DNA of 20,652 nt from the NCBI GenBank assembly GCA_963539215.1, contig CAUTJT010000011.1, positions 1 through 20,652 of the forward strand, written 5' to 3'. Source of the stretch: CAURNT01 sp963539215 (GTDB lineage Bacteria > Fusobacteriota > Fusobacteriia > Fusobacteriales > Leptotrichiaceae). The notes under the pieces are model-generated. The model worked only from the letters and a program-made list of their open reading frames with translations, did not search any database and was not told where the DNA came from. Below, piece after piece: positions 1 to 8,505 of the stretch. How positions within the stretch are numbered: position 1 is the first letter of the stretch; each line of letters opens with the position of its first letter. The position numbers were made by a program, and so were the translations under genes.

Positions 1-45
1 GGAAGAACAGTTGCATCAGGAGTAGTTGCAGATATTAACGAATAA
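1..45 (+). CDS. tuf: Elongation factor Tu, C-terminal end (partial)
   Basis: Only the last 14 codons and the stop are in the window. The frame reads GRTVASGVVADINE followed by TAA TAA, which matches the conserved C-terminus of bacterial EF-Tu (family pattern GRTVGAGVV.xIxE) in the final beta strand of domain 3. EF-Tu is the GTPase that brings aminoacyl-tRNA to the ribosome. A strong hairpin terminator follows 19 bases later, consistent with a highly expressed gene ending here. The call rests on a short tail, so a close paralogue cannot be excluded. Confidence 0.8.
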   Translation, partial: GRTVASGVVADINE

Positions 46-63
46 TAAATATTAAAATATATA

Positions 64-91
64 AAATAGCCTAATTTATTAGGCTATTTTT
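64..91 (+). terminator. Rho-independent terminator after tuf
   Basis: A perfect 11-bp stem (64-74 pairing with 79-89, core TAGCCTAA/TTAGGCTA) closes a TTTA loop and runs into a T tract at 87-91. It ends just before the ridA ribosome binding site, so it separates the highly expressed tuf gene from ridA. Confidence 0.9.
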
Positions 92-105
92 ACAAAGGAG
101 TAATC

Positions 106-468
106 ATGAAAAAAATACCTAACGCAGTAGGACCTTATTCTGCTTTTTATGTAGCAGGAGATTTTTTATACATTTCAGGACAACTTGGAATTAATCCAGA
201 AACTAATCTTATAGAAGGGGAAACAGCAGCTGAACAAGCTAAACAATCATTAGAAAATATTAAAACTATACTTGAAATGAATGGTTTAACTACGAAAAAT
301 GTAGTTAAAACTACAGTATTATTAGATAGTATAGATCATTTTGTAAATGTTAATGAAGTTTATGCGACTTTCTTTGAAGAACCATATCCTGCAAGATCAG
401 CTTTTGAAGTAGCTAAATTACCTAAAGGTGGACTTGTAGAAATAGAAGTAATAGCGTATATTAAATAA
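106..468 (+). CDS. ridA: RidA family enamine/imine deaminase
   Basis: This 120-residue protein is full length for the RidA/YjgF/YER057c/UK114 family. Family members hydrolyse reactive 2-aminoacrylate and related enamine/imine intermediates released by PLP enzymes such as threonine dehydratase, protecting other PLP enzymes in the cytosol. Visible marks are GPYS near residues 9-12 (the Tyr equivalent to E. coli Y17), SGQLG at 24-28, and the signature PARSAFEVAKLPKGGLVEIE at 95-114. That signature contains the substrate carboxylate-binding Arg97 (E. coli R105) and Glu112 (E. coli E120), so the active site looks intact. An AAAGGAG site at 94-100 supports the ATG at 106. The gene sits between two terminators and is probably monocistronic. 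The family is clear; the exact physiological substrate is not shown. Confidence 0.93.
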   Translation: MKKIPNAVGPYSAFYVAGDFLYISGQLGINPETNLIEGETAAEQAKQSLENIKTILEMNGLTTKNVVKTTVLLDSIDHFVNVNEVYATFFEEPYPARSAFEVAKLPKGGLVEIEVIAYIK

Positions 469-473
469 CTATT

Positions 474-513
474 AAGCCAAATTTTAGATTGATTCTATTA
501 TTTGGCTTTTTTT
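474..513 (+). terminator. Rho-independent terminator after ridA
   Basis: A 9-bp stem, AAGCCAAAT (474-482) with ATTTGGCTT (500-508), has a 17-nt loop and runs into seven T residues (507-513). It isolates ridA from the cas operon. Confidence 0.88.
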
Positions 514-561
514 ATTTGTATTATTTTATGATGAAATTATTATGATTTGTAATAAATATTT

Positions 562-589
562 TTGATTTTTAGAAAAAATAAGATATACT
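562..589 (+). promoter_or_regulatory. Candidate sigma-70 promoter of the cas operon
   Basis: TTGATT (562-567) and TATACT (584-589) are separated by 16 bp, which predicts transcription from about 596 and a short leader of about 27 nt before the cas9 start. A strong Shine-Dalgarno AAGGAGG (608-614) lies 8 nt before the ATG at 623. The surrounding sequence is AT-rich, so other -10-like hexamers exist; this is the best-spaced pair. Confidence 0.6.
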
Positions 590-622
590 TTATAAAAGAG
601 ATGTTTTAAGGAGGAGTATTTT

Positions 623-3600
623 ATGGAAGGGAAGGAATATTATATAGGATTAGATATAGGGACTAATTCTATAGGTTGGGCGGTAACTGATACAGATTAT
701 AATATATTAAAGAAAAATAGAAAATTTTTATATGGAGTTCGTTTATTTGAAGAGGCTAAGACTGCTGTTGAAAGAAGAGTTAACAGAAATATTAGGAGAA
801 GATTGAAAAGAAGAAATGATAGATTAAAATTTTTGAAAAATTCTTTTGAAAAGTATATATTAGAAAAAGATTCTTTATTTTTTGAAAGATTAGAAGATTC
901 TTTCTTTTATGAGGAAGATAAAAGAACTAAGCAAAAAAATACTTTATTTAATGATGAAAATTTTAAAGACAAAGATTTTCATCATAAATATCCTACTATA
1001 TACCATTTAAGATATGAATTGATGAATAGTAAAGAAGGACATGATGTTAGAGAAGTTTATTTGGCAATAGCACACATTATGAAAAGTAGAGGTCATTTTT
1101 TATTTGAAAATTTTGAAGTCAGTGATTCTGAAAAAATAGATAATAAAGATGCTTTAAAAGAATTGGTTATGAATTTGGAGGATTATATTTCTACTTTGGA
1201 AGATCTTGATTTTGAAATAAATGATATAAATAAGTTTTGTGATATATTATTGGATTCAAGTATTAGAAGAAAAGATAAAGAAACTAATTTAAAATCTTTG
1301 GTTAATGGTAAAGATAAGATCATTATTAGACTTTTAATTGGTTTTGAAACTCAATTAGATAAAATATATATAAATAATGAAAATATAGTTGAAAATAAAG
1401 TTAAAATTAATTTTTCTGATTCTAAGTATGATGAAAAATATTCTGAAATAGAATCTATTTTAGGTGAGGATATTGAATTGATAGATAAATCTAAAGAAAT
1501 ATATGATTATGTTATACTTCAAAAAATCCTTAAAGATTCAAATTCTATTTCAGAGTCTAAAGTTAAATCATATATTAAGTATAAAGAAGATCTTGTTAAA
1601 GTAAAGTATTTTATTAAAAAGTATTTTAGTGATGAAGATTATAAACTAATTTTTAGTTCTAAAGATTATAGAAAAAAAGTTTTAGAAATAAAAGAGGCTA
1701 AATTTAAAGAATTAGAAATAGAAGATGAAGATAAAGAATTGGCAGATTATATTATAAATAGTATATCAGAGGGTACGTTGTTAGAAGTTCAAAAAAGTAT
1801 TTCAAATTCTGTGATACCTATGCAATTACATCTTTATGAATTGAAAAAAATTCTTGAAAATGCAAGTAATTATTTAACATTTTTAAATGAAGTAGATAGT
1901 ACTAATTTAAGTCTTAAGGAAAAAATTATACAAATTTTTAAATTTAGAGTACCATATTTTATTGGACCTATGAATGATAAAAGTGAGTTTTCATGGCTAG
2001 AAAGAAATGATTACAAATCAAAAGTATATCCGTGGAATTTTAATGAAGTAATTAATATTAAAAAAAGTGCTGAAAATTTTATAACTAGAATGACTAGAAA
2101 ATGTACTTATTTACATAATGAAAATGCATTAGCTAAAAATTCTTTATTATATTCTAAATTTATGGTTCTTAATGAATTAAATAATGTTAAAATTAATGGT
2201 GAAAGATTAAGTACAGATTTGAAACAAAAGATATATAGACAATGTTATTTATTGAATGAGAAAATGAGTAAAAATAAATTAAAGAAAATGTTACAATTGA
2301 ATAATTTATATAATGATATTGAAATAACAGGAGTTGATGAATTAAATGCAACTTTAAAACCTCATATTGATATGTATAAGATTTTGGGAGAAGACTTTAA
2401 TAGAGATTCATATAAGGAATTAGCAGAGAATGTTATATTTTGGGTTACGGTTTATAATGGTGATAAAAAAATGATTTCAGAAAAAATTACTGAAGTTTAT
2501 TCTGACATGTTAACTAAAGATCAAATTAATAAATTATCAACATTAAAATATTCTGGATGGGGTAATTTATCTAGAAAATTTTTAACTGAAGTTGAACATT
2601 ACGGAGAAGAAACAGGTGGAGCATATATTAATATAATTGATATGATGTGGGAACATTCACTTAATTTAATGGAATTATTGAGTAATAAATATAAATTTTT
2701 AGAATCTTTAGATGAAATTAAAGAAGTTAAAGTTATAAATAAATTAAATTATGAAAATATAATGGAAGATCTTGTTTTATCTCCAAGTGTTAAAAGATCT
2801 GTTTGGCAAACTTTAAGAATTATTGAAGAAATTAAGAAAATAATGAAATACGATCCTAAAAAAGTTTTTGTAGAAGTGACTAGAAAAGAAGATATAGTTA
2901 AGACGACAAAAGACAAAAGAAAAAAACAATTAGAAGATAAATATAAAGATATTAAAGATGTTGATAAGAATATTCTTGATGAATTAAAAAATACAGATTC
3001 AAAAGAGTTTAGACGTAAAAAACTATTTCTATATTTTAGTCAAATGGGACGTTGCATGTATAGTGGAGAAAATATACATTTAGAAGATTTATTTAATTCT
3101 AATATCTATGATATAGATCATATATATCCTAGATCTTTAACAAAAGATGATTCTTGGAATAATTTAGTTTTAGTTAGAAAAGATATTAATGGAGCTAAGA
3201 GTAATGATTATCCATTGCCAAGTGATGTTAGAACTTCTAGATATGCATTCTGGACTTTATTAAAAAATAAAAAACTTATAAGCGATATAAAATATGAAAG
3301 ATTAATAGGTAGTGAAAAATTAAGTCCAGAAATTTTAGAAAAATTCGTTGCAAGACAATTAGTTGAAACTAGTCAAACAATAAAAAATGTTATTGAAGTT
3401 CTTAAAACTATGTTTATTAATACGCAAATGTGTTATGTTAAGGCTGAAGGAGTATCAGAGTTTAGAAAAAGATATAATTATTTAAAGGTTAGAGAAATAA
3501 ATGATTTACATCATGCTCATGATGCTTATTTAAATATAATAGTTGGTAATGTATACGATGAAAAATTTACTAGAAATCCTATTTTATGGTTGAGAAAAAA

Positions 3601-4606
3601 TAGAGATGAAACTAAAAATGGCAAGAATGACTATAATTTAGAAAGAATGTTTGATAATGATATTGTTGTTAAAGATAGAAAGATTTTTGATAAAATAGAG
3701 GTCAATAAAAAAATTAAAAGATTTTTATATCAAAAACTTCCTTTGGTAACAAAAAGAACTAAAGAAGAAAAAGGAGCTATATCTGATTTACAGTTAATAT
3801 CTAAAAAATCGGTTGATCTTAAAAATATGTATATACCAATTAAGGGTAATAATAGTATATTAGCTAATAATTTAGAAAAATATGGAGCTTTTAATAAGGT
3901 TTCTGGATCATATTTTGTTTTAGTGAGTCATATACTTAAGAAAAAAAGGGTTAGAACTTTAGAGACTGTACCAATATATATTAGTAAAGAAATAAAAAGT
4001 AAAAAAGATTTAATTTTATATTTTAAAGAAAAAATGAAATTAATTGAACCTGAAATATTAATTGATAAGATACCTATAGGATCTATTTTTAAGATTAATG
4101 GTTGTTATTATACTCTTAGAGGAAGAACTGGTGGAGATATTGTGTATAATTTAAATGTACAGTTAAAATTGAAACAAGATAAAACTAATTATATGAAATA
4201 TATTGTTAAATTTAATGAAACAGGTATTAATAGAAAAGATAAAAATGACAATTTCCTTATAACGGAAGAATTAAATAAATTATTGTTTGAAGAAATAGTA
4301 AATAAAATTACTAATACGATATTTTATTATAGAAATAGTAAAGGTAAAGAAAATAGTATTTTAAAAATTTTAGATAAAGATAAATTTAATGATTTAGATT
4401 TAAAAAATCAATGTAGCTCAATTGTTAAAATATTAGGATATTTTTCTAATTCTAGAGATTTGTTTGATTTATCTGATTTTGGTGGAGCTTCACAATCTGG
4501 GACTATAAAATTTAGTAAAAATATTGAAAATATAGAAGAAATTAAATTAATAAGTAAATCGATAACAGGAATATATGAAGATGAAATAGATTTAAAAAAA
4601 TTATAA
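623..4606 (+). CDS. cas9: CRISPR-associated endonuclease Cas9 (type II-A)
   Basis: This 1327-residue, RNA-guided, double-strand DNA nuclease is close in size to SpCas9. RuvC-I is IGLDIGTNSIGWAV with catalytic Asp11. An arginine-rich bridge helix follows (about residues 50-75, NRNIRRRLKRRNDR), then a long alpha-helical recognition lobe. RuvC-II is VFVEVTR with Glu751. The HNH domain has YDIDHIYPRS with Asp832, catalytic His833 and Asn856 (SpCas9 D839, H840, N863). RuvC-III is LHHAHDAYLN with His964 and Asp967. The C-terminus ends SITGIYEDEIDLKKL, like SpCas9. All nuclease residues are present, so the enzyme should be active. The PAM-interacting segment departs from SpCas9: the R1333-K-R1335 positions read Ile1295-Lys1296-Phe1297 when counted back from SITG. 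It is first gene of the cas9-cas1-cas2-csn2 operon. Confidence 0.98.
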   Translation: MEGKEYYIGLDIGTNSIGWAVTDTDYNILKKNRKFLYGVRLFEEAKTAVERRVNRNIRRRLKRRNDRLKFLKNSFEKYILEKDSLFFERLEDSFFYEEDKRTKQKNTLFNDENFKDKDFHHKYPTIYHLRYELMNSKEGHDVREVYLAIAHIMKSRGHFLFENFEVSDSEKIDNKDALKELVMNLEDYISTLEDLDFEINDINKFCDILLDSSIRRKDKETNLKSLVNGKDKIIIRLLIGFETQLDKIYINNENIVENKVKINFSDSKYDEKYSEIESILGEDIELIDKSKEIYDYVILQKILKDSNSISESKVKSYIKYKEDLVKVKYFIKKYFSDEDYKLIFSSKDYRKKVLEIKEAKFKELEIEDEDKELADYIINSISEGTLLEVQKSISNSVIPMQLHLYELKKILENASNYLTFLNEVDSTNLSLKEKIIQIFKFRVPYFIGPMNDKSEFSWLERNDYKSKVYPWNFNEVINIKKSAENFITRMTRKCTYLHNENALAKNSLLYSKFMVLNELNNVKINGERLSTDLKQKIYRQCYLLNEKMSKNKLKKMLQLNNLYNDIEITGVDELNATLKPHIDMYKILGEDFNRDSYKELAENVIFWVTVYNGDKKMISEKITEVYSDMLTKDQINKLSTLKYSGWGNLSRKFLTEVEHYGEETGGAYINIIDMMWEHSLNLMELLSNKYKFLESLDEIKEVKVINKLNYENIMEDLVLSPSVKRSVWQTLRIIEEIKKIMKYDPKKVFVEVTRKEDIVKTTKDKRKKQLEDKYKDIKDVDKNILDELKNTDSKEFRRKKLFLYFSQMGRCMYSGENIHLEDLFNSNIYDIDHIYPRSLTKDDSWNNLVLVRKDINGAKSNDYPLPSDVRTSRYAFWTLLKNKKLISDIKYERLIGSEKLSPEILEKFVARQLVETSQTIKNVIEVLKTMFINTQMCYVKAEGVSEFRKRYNYLKVREINDLHHAHDAYLNIIVGNVYDEKFTRNPILWLRKNRDETKNGKNDYNLERMFDNDIVVKDRKIFDKIEVNKKIKRFLYQKLPLVTKRTKEEKGAISDLQLISKKSVDLKNMYIPIKGNNSILANNLEKYGAFNKVSGSYFVLVSHILKKKRVRTLETVPIYISKEIKSKKDLILYFKEKMKLIEPEILIDKIPIGSIFKINGCYYTLRGRTGGDIVYNLNVQLKLKQDKTNYMKYIVKFNETGINRKDKNDNFLITEELNKLLFEEIVNKITNTIFYYRNSKGKENSILKILDKDKFNDLDLKNQCSSIVKILGYFSNSRDLFDLSDFGGASQSGTIKFSKNIENIEEIKLISKSITGIYEDEIDLKKL

Positions 4607-4618
4607 GAGTGATGAATA

Positions 4619-5494
4619 ATGAGTTGGAGAATAGTTTCTGTATCGAGTATATCTAAATTAGATTTAAAGTTAAATTATTTAGTGGTTAGAACAGAGAATA
4701 AGACTACAAAAATACATTTAAGTGAAATTTCTATATTAATAGTAGAAAATACGGCAGTATCAATTACTGCCGCTCTATTAAATGAAATGATTAAAAGAAA
4801 AATAAAAATCATATTTTGTGATGAGAAAAGGAATCCTTCATCTGAATTGATTGGATATTATGGTAGTGTTGATACAAGTTTGAAAATACGAAGTCAAATT
4901 AAATGGGATGAAGAAATAAAAATTTTAGTTTGGACGGATATAGTAAAAGAAAAAATTAGAAATCAAACGAAATTAATAGGTAAATTTGGGTTAAGAAATT
5001 TTGAGTTATTAAAATCTTATATAGATCAAGTAGTTTTTAATGATGAAGAAAATAGAGAAGCTTATGCTGCTAAGGTCTATTTTAATTCTTTATTTGGAAA
5101 TTCTTTTAGTAGAAGTAATACTTATTCTATAAATGCTGCTCTTAATTATGGATACATGGTTATGTTATCTGCGTTTAATAGAGAAATTGTTGCCAGTGGA
5201 TATTTAACTATGATTGGACTTCATCATAAAAGTATGTTTAATCAATTTAATTTATCTTGTGATTTTATAGAACCTTTTAGAGTTTTGGTAGATGAAGTTG
5301 TATATAAGAATAAACCTGATAAATTTGAAAAAGAGGAAAAGATTATGATGTTAGATGTTTTAAATTCTAAAGTGAAAATTGATGGTAAAGAGCAATATGT
5401 TAATAATGCAATTAGAATTTATGTGAATAGTATTTTTGAAGCGTTAGAAGAAAAAGATGTTTCAAAAATAAAGTTTTTTGAATATGAGTTATAG
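4619..5494 (+). CDS. cas1: CRISPR-associated integrase Cas1 (type II)
   Basis: This 291-residue protein is the metal-dependent integrase of spacer acquisition; with Cas2 it forms the Cas1-Cas2 complex that inserts prespacers at the leader end. The active site is intact: Glu147 in REAYAAKVYFNSLFG, His203 in GLHHKSMFNQFN, Asp215 and Glu218 in CDFIEPFRVLVD. These have the same spacing as S. pyogenes Cas1 E149/H205/D217/E220. The length is typical for subtype II-A Cas1. It starts 12 nt after the cas9 stop, with only a weak GAG-type ribosome site, so translation may be coupled to cas9. Its end overlaps the start of cas2. Confidence 0.97.
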   Translation: MSWRIVSVSSISKLDLKLNYLVVRTENKTTKIHLSEISILIVENTAVSITAALLNEMIKRKIKIIFCDEKRNPSSELIGYYGSVDTSLKIRSQIKWDEEIKILVWTDIVKEKIRNQTKLIGKFGLRNFELLKSYIDQVVFNDEENREAYAAKVYFNSLFGNSFSRSNTYSINAALNYGYMVMLSAFNREIVASGYLTMIGLHHKSMFNQFNLSCDFIEPFRVLVDEVVYKNKPDKFEKEEKIMMLDVLNSKVKIDGKEQYVNNAIRIYVNSIFEALEEKDVSKIKFFEYEL

Positions 5495-5804
5495 ATTTGT
5501 GAGAATATTATTATTTTTTGATTTACCAACAATGACATCTAGTGATTTAAAACAATACAGAAAGTTTAGAAAATATTTGGTTTCTAATGGTTTTGTAATG
5601 ATTCAAGAATCTGTTTATGTAAGACTTTTACTTAATTTAGGTATGGCTAAATATATGTGTGATAATTTAGTTAAAAATAAACCTAAAAGTGGATTAGTTC
5701 AGGTTTTAATAATAACTGAATCACAGTATAATAGGATGATGTTTTTGGTTGGTGAATCTAAAAGTGAAGTTCTAGATACTACAGATAGATTGGTGATATT
5801 ATGA
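5484..5804 (+). CDS. cas2: CRISPR-associated protein Cas2
   Basis: I start this gene at the ATG at 5484, giving 106 residues beginning MSYRFVRILLFFDLP, which aligns with the MSYRYMR start of S. pyogenes Cas2. A TTG two codons upstream (5478) is open but less likely. The ferredoxin-like fold shows the conserved Asp13 (FFDLP), the YRKFRKYL helix and the QESVYVRLL strand. Cas2 is the dimeric scaffold that bridges two Cas1 dimers during spacer integration; its nuclease residue is usually dispensable there. The gene overlaps cas1 by 11 nt and its stop overlaps the csn2 start in an ATGA arrangement, so translational coupling is likely. Confidence 0.95.
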   Translation: MSYRFVRILLFFDLPTMTSSDLKQYRKFRKYLVSNGFVMIQESVYVRLLLNLGMAKYMCDNLVKNKPKSGLVQVLIITESQYNRMMFLVGESKSEVLDTTDRLVIL

Positions 5805-6478
5805 GAATTATACATAAAGATATAACAAATCCTATAGTCATAGATGAAAATAAAATTAATATTTTGGTTTTAGAAAATAAAAATTTTTTTATTAATAAAA
5901 TTAATGAATTAATTAATCAAATAAATGGTGATTATGGAGATTATATTTTATTTGATTTAAACAATGAAGAATTATCAATTTCTAAAAATTGTGATATTTT
6001 AACAGATTTATTCTGTTTAGATTTTGATTCTAAAAAAATAAAGAGTGCGATATTTAACGAATTAAAAAATATCTCTAATTCAGAAGTTTTTTACATTAAA
6101 ATTAGAGAATTAGAAAAAAATATAAGAGATTTAATTTTGGAAATAATGTATGAATCAGATTTTGAATTAGAATTAGAAGAAAATTTTGATGCAGCTAAAT
6201 TCCTTAAAATATATGATATATCTATTTCTAAAAATTATAATACACTTATAGAAAAGTTTATAACTTATATTGATGTTCTTACAGATGTATTAAAAATAAA
6301 AGTGATTTTTTGTGTTAATTTATTGAATTTATTTGATGAAATTGATAGAATAGAGACATATAAATATTTATTGTTAAAAAAGAAAAAAGTAGTATTTATA
6401 GAAAATTATTATGAATCATATAATTTGGAGTATGAGGAGAAATATATAATTGATAAAGATATGTGTGAAATATTTTGA
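5801..6478 (+). CDS. csn2: CRISPR-associated protein Csn2 (subtype II-A marker)
   Basis: This 225-residue protein matches the S. pyogenes Csn2 pattern along its length: N-terminal strand with ILVLENK (Sp TILVLED), a charged central helical region with EIMYESDFELELEENFD (Sp FECLENELDLEYDE), and a C-terminal half with KVIFCVNLLNLFD and KKVVFIENYYES (Sp LLIFVNSGAFL, LTVLFLEPRELY). It ends with YIIDKDMCEIF. Csn2 forms a Ca2+-stabilised tetrameric ring that slides on DNA ends and is needed for spacer acquisition together with Cas1, Cas2 and Cas9. It begins with an ATGA overlap on cas2. Its TGA stop (6476-6478) ends on the first base of the degenerate first CRISPR repeat, leaving no leader between gene and array. 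Confidence 0.88.
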   Translation: MRIIHKDITNPIVIDENKINILVLENKNFFINKINELINQINGDYGDYILFDLNNEELSISKNCDILTDLFCLDFDSKKIKSAIFNELKNISNSEVFYIKIRELEKNIRDLILEIMYESDFELELEENFDAAKFLKIYDISISKNYNTLIEKFITYIDVLTDVLKIKVIFCVNLLNLFDEIDRIETYKYLLLKKKKVVFIENYYESYNLEYEEKYIIDKDMCEIF

Positions 6479-6513
6479 TTTAAAATTTTTTCCATCTAGT
6501 AAATATATCAAAC
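6478..6513 (+). repeat. Degenerate terminal CRISPR repeat next to csn2
   Basis: The last 21 bases of this unit (CATCTAGTAAATATATCAAAC) match the consensus, and the adjoining spacer is a normal 30 bp. The first 15 bases carry seven changes, so the part that would pair with the tracrRNA is largely destroyed. Degenerate repeats normally mark the old, leader-distal end of an array. Its first base is the last base of the csn2 stop codon. Confidence 0.9.
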
Positions 6514-7137
6514 AAAAGAATAATACAAATACACACTTCTTTAGTTTGAGAGTTATGTCATCTAGTAAATATATCAAACATGTTTGTCCATTATTCCACC
6601 AACCATCTTGTTTGAGAGTTATGTCATCTAGTAAATATATCAAACAAGTCCAAAACAATTGCATTGTGGTTGATTGTTTGAGAGTTATGTCATCTAGTAA
6701 ATATATCAAACCACTTCTTCTTAATAGCTCTATCATTCCTTGTTTGAGAGTTATGTCATCTAGTAAATATATCAAACTATAAATAACTAAAAATTAATAA
6801 ATAGAGTGTTTGAGAGTTATGTCATCTAGTAAATATATCAAACGATTAAACAATGATACTCTTATATCTCCTCGTTTGAGAGTTATGTCATCTAGTAAAT
6901 ATATCAAACAGAATAGAAAAAAGTTTAAATCTTTAAATAGTTTGAGAGTTATGTCATCTAGTAAATATATCAAACTCTTCTTCTAATTTTTTAAGCTCGG
7001 CATTTGTTTGAGAGTTATGTCATCTAGTAAATATATCAAACAGATTTTTCACACAAATTAATCAATCAAGAGTTTGAGAGTTATGTCATCTAGTAAATAT
7101 ATCAAACAATGCTTTTTAACGAACAAAAACAGGAATA

Positions 7138-7173
7138 GTTTGAGAGTTATGTCATCTTGTAAATATATCAAAC
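7138..7173 (+). repeat. Variant CRISPR repeat (single A to T)
   Basis: This is the only internal repeat that differs from the consensus: T replaces A at 7158 (repeat position 21, TCTTGT instead of TCTAGT). It sits exactly at the boundary between the first copy of the spacer 8-9-10 block and the second copy of spacers 8 and 9. The change breaks one base pair near the end of the repeat:anti-repeat stem, so a mild effect at most is expected. Confidence 0.95.
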
Positions 7174-8505
7174 TCTTCTTCTAATTTTTTAAGCTCGGCA
7201 TTTGTTTGAGAGTTATGTCATCTAGTAAATATATCAAACAGATTTTTCACACAAATTAATCAATCAAGAGTTTGAGAGTTATGTCATCTAGTAAATATAT
7301 CAAACATAATTGATTAGTTATAGCTACCATATCAGGTTTGAGAGTTATGTCATCTAGTAAATATATCAAACATAATTGATTAGTTATAGCTACCATATCA
7401 GGTTTGAGAGTTATGTCATCTAGTAAATATATCAAACAAGGAGATTGATAACATGACAAGTCCAGTAGTTTGAGAGTTATGTCATCTAGTAAATATATCA
7501 AACAGTTTATATGAAGAGTTATACTCATATATAGTTTGAGAGTTATGTCATCTAGTAAATATATCAAACATCTAAGTAAGTCTCCACTGCAGTAAATAGG
7601 TTTGAGAGTTATGTCATCTAGTAAATATATCAAACGCTCGAGAAGTTAAGATTACAAGGATTAATGTTTGAGAGTTATGTCATCTAGTAAATATATCAAA
7701 CCTTTCTTGACCTCTAATACCTACAATTACAGTTTGAGAGTTATGTCATCTAGTAAATATATCAAACATGAACTTACAGCACCATCGCCTATCGTGTGTT
7801 TGAGAGTTATGTCATCTAGTAAATATATCAAACTCATCTTGAACGATTGCGATAACTTCTTCTGTTTGAGAGTTATGTCATCTAGTAAATATATCAAACA
7901 TTACTTTTAATTTTTCATCCATTTCTTTTGTTTGAGAGTTATGTCATCTAGTAAATATATCAAACGAAATTTATTGTATTTATGATTAGTTCTACGTTTG
8001 AGAGTTATGTCATCTAGTAAATATATCAAACTTTTTTATATGAAATTCTAACCAAATATGTGTTTGAGAGTTATGTCATCTAGTAAATATATCAAACGAA
8101 AAATATTTTGGAATTGCAAAGAAAAGAGTTTGAGAGTTATGTCATCTAGTAAATATATCAAACTATCATTTGGTGTAAAAGCAACTGTTCTAGGTTTGAG
8201 AGTTATGTCATCTAGTAAATATATCAAACATATCTATTGACAATAGACACTTTTAATAGGTTTGAGAGTTATGTCATCTAGTAAATATATCAAACGAATA
8301 AATGCGAATTATAGAAGTTGATTTAGTTTGAGAGTTATGTCATCTAGTAAATATATCAAACTTTATTACCAATATCAGCTGTAAATTCTGAGTTTGAGAG
8401 TTATGTCATCTAGTAAATATATCAAACATTTTCTGCTAAATAATAGTTGACAAGCTCGTTTGAGAGTTATGTCATCTAGTAAATATATCAAACCCAAAAT
8501 AAAAT

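Larger units (their letters stand above)
6478..8493 (+). CRISPR. Type II-A CRISPR array, 31 repeats and 30 spacers
   Basis: Repeats are 36 bp, starting GTTTGAGAGTTATGTCATCT and ending AAATATATCAAAC, at a strict 66-bp period (repeat n starts at 6478 + 66n, n = 0 to 30). All 30 spacers are exactly 30 bp. Repeat 0 (6478-6513) is degenerate, repeat 10 (7138-7173) has one substitution, and I read the remaining 29 as identical. There are 27 distinct spacers: spacers 8 and 9 recur as 11 and 12, and spacer 13 is repeated in tandem as 14. The repeat ends are inverted (GTTTGA/TCAAAC). The + strand is taken as the crRNA strand because the tracrRNA anti-repeat downstream pairs with its 5' 23 nt. Short open frames across the array are artefacts of the repeat. 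Several spacers read openly as coding sequence on the reverse strand, as expected for phage or plasmid gene fragments. Confidence 0.99.

Noticed and set aside
5478..5483. TTG start for Cas2 two codons upstream
   Set aside because: The ATG at 5484 yields the conserved MSYR start of type II-A Cas2, so the TTG is less likely.
6425..6476. Possible array promoters in the csn2 3' end (TTGGAG with TATAAT at 14 bp; TTGATA with TATTTT at 15 bp)
   Set aside because: Spacings of 14 and 15 bp are too short for good sigma-70 promoters and the hexamers are coding sequence in AT-rich DNA; not strong enough to call.
6416..8240. Several open frames on both strands inside the CRISPR array encoding repeated SSKYIK or LIYLLDDITLK peptides
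   Set aside because: They are translations of the 36-bp repeat at 66-bp (22-codon) spacing, lack ribosome sites and stop at random spacers, so they are not genes.
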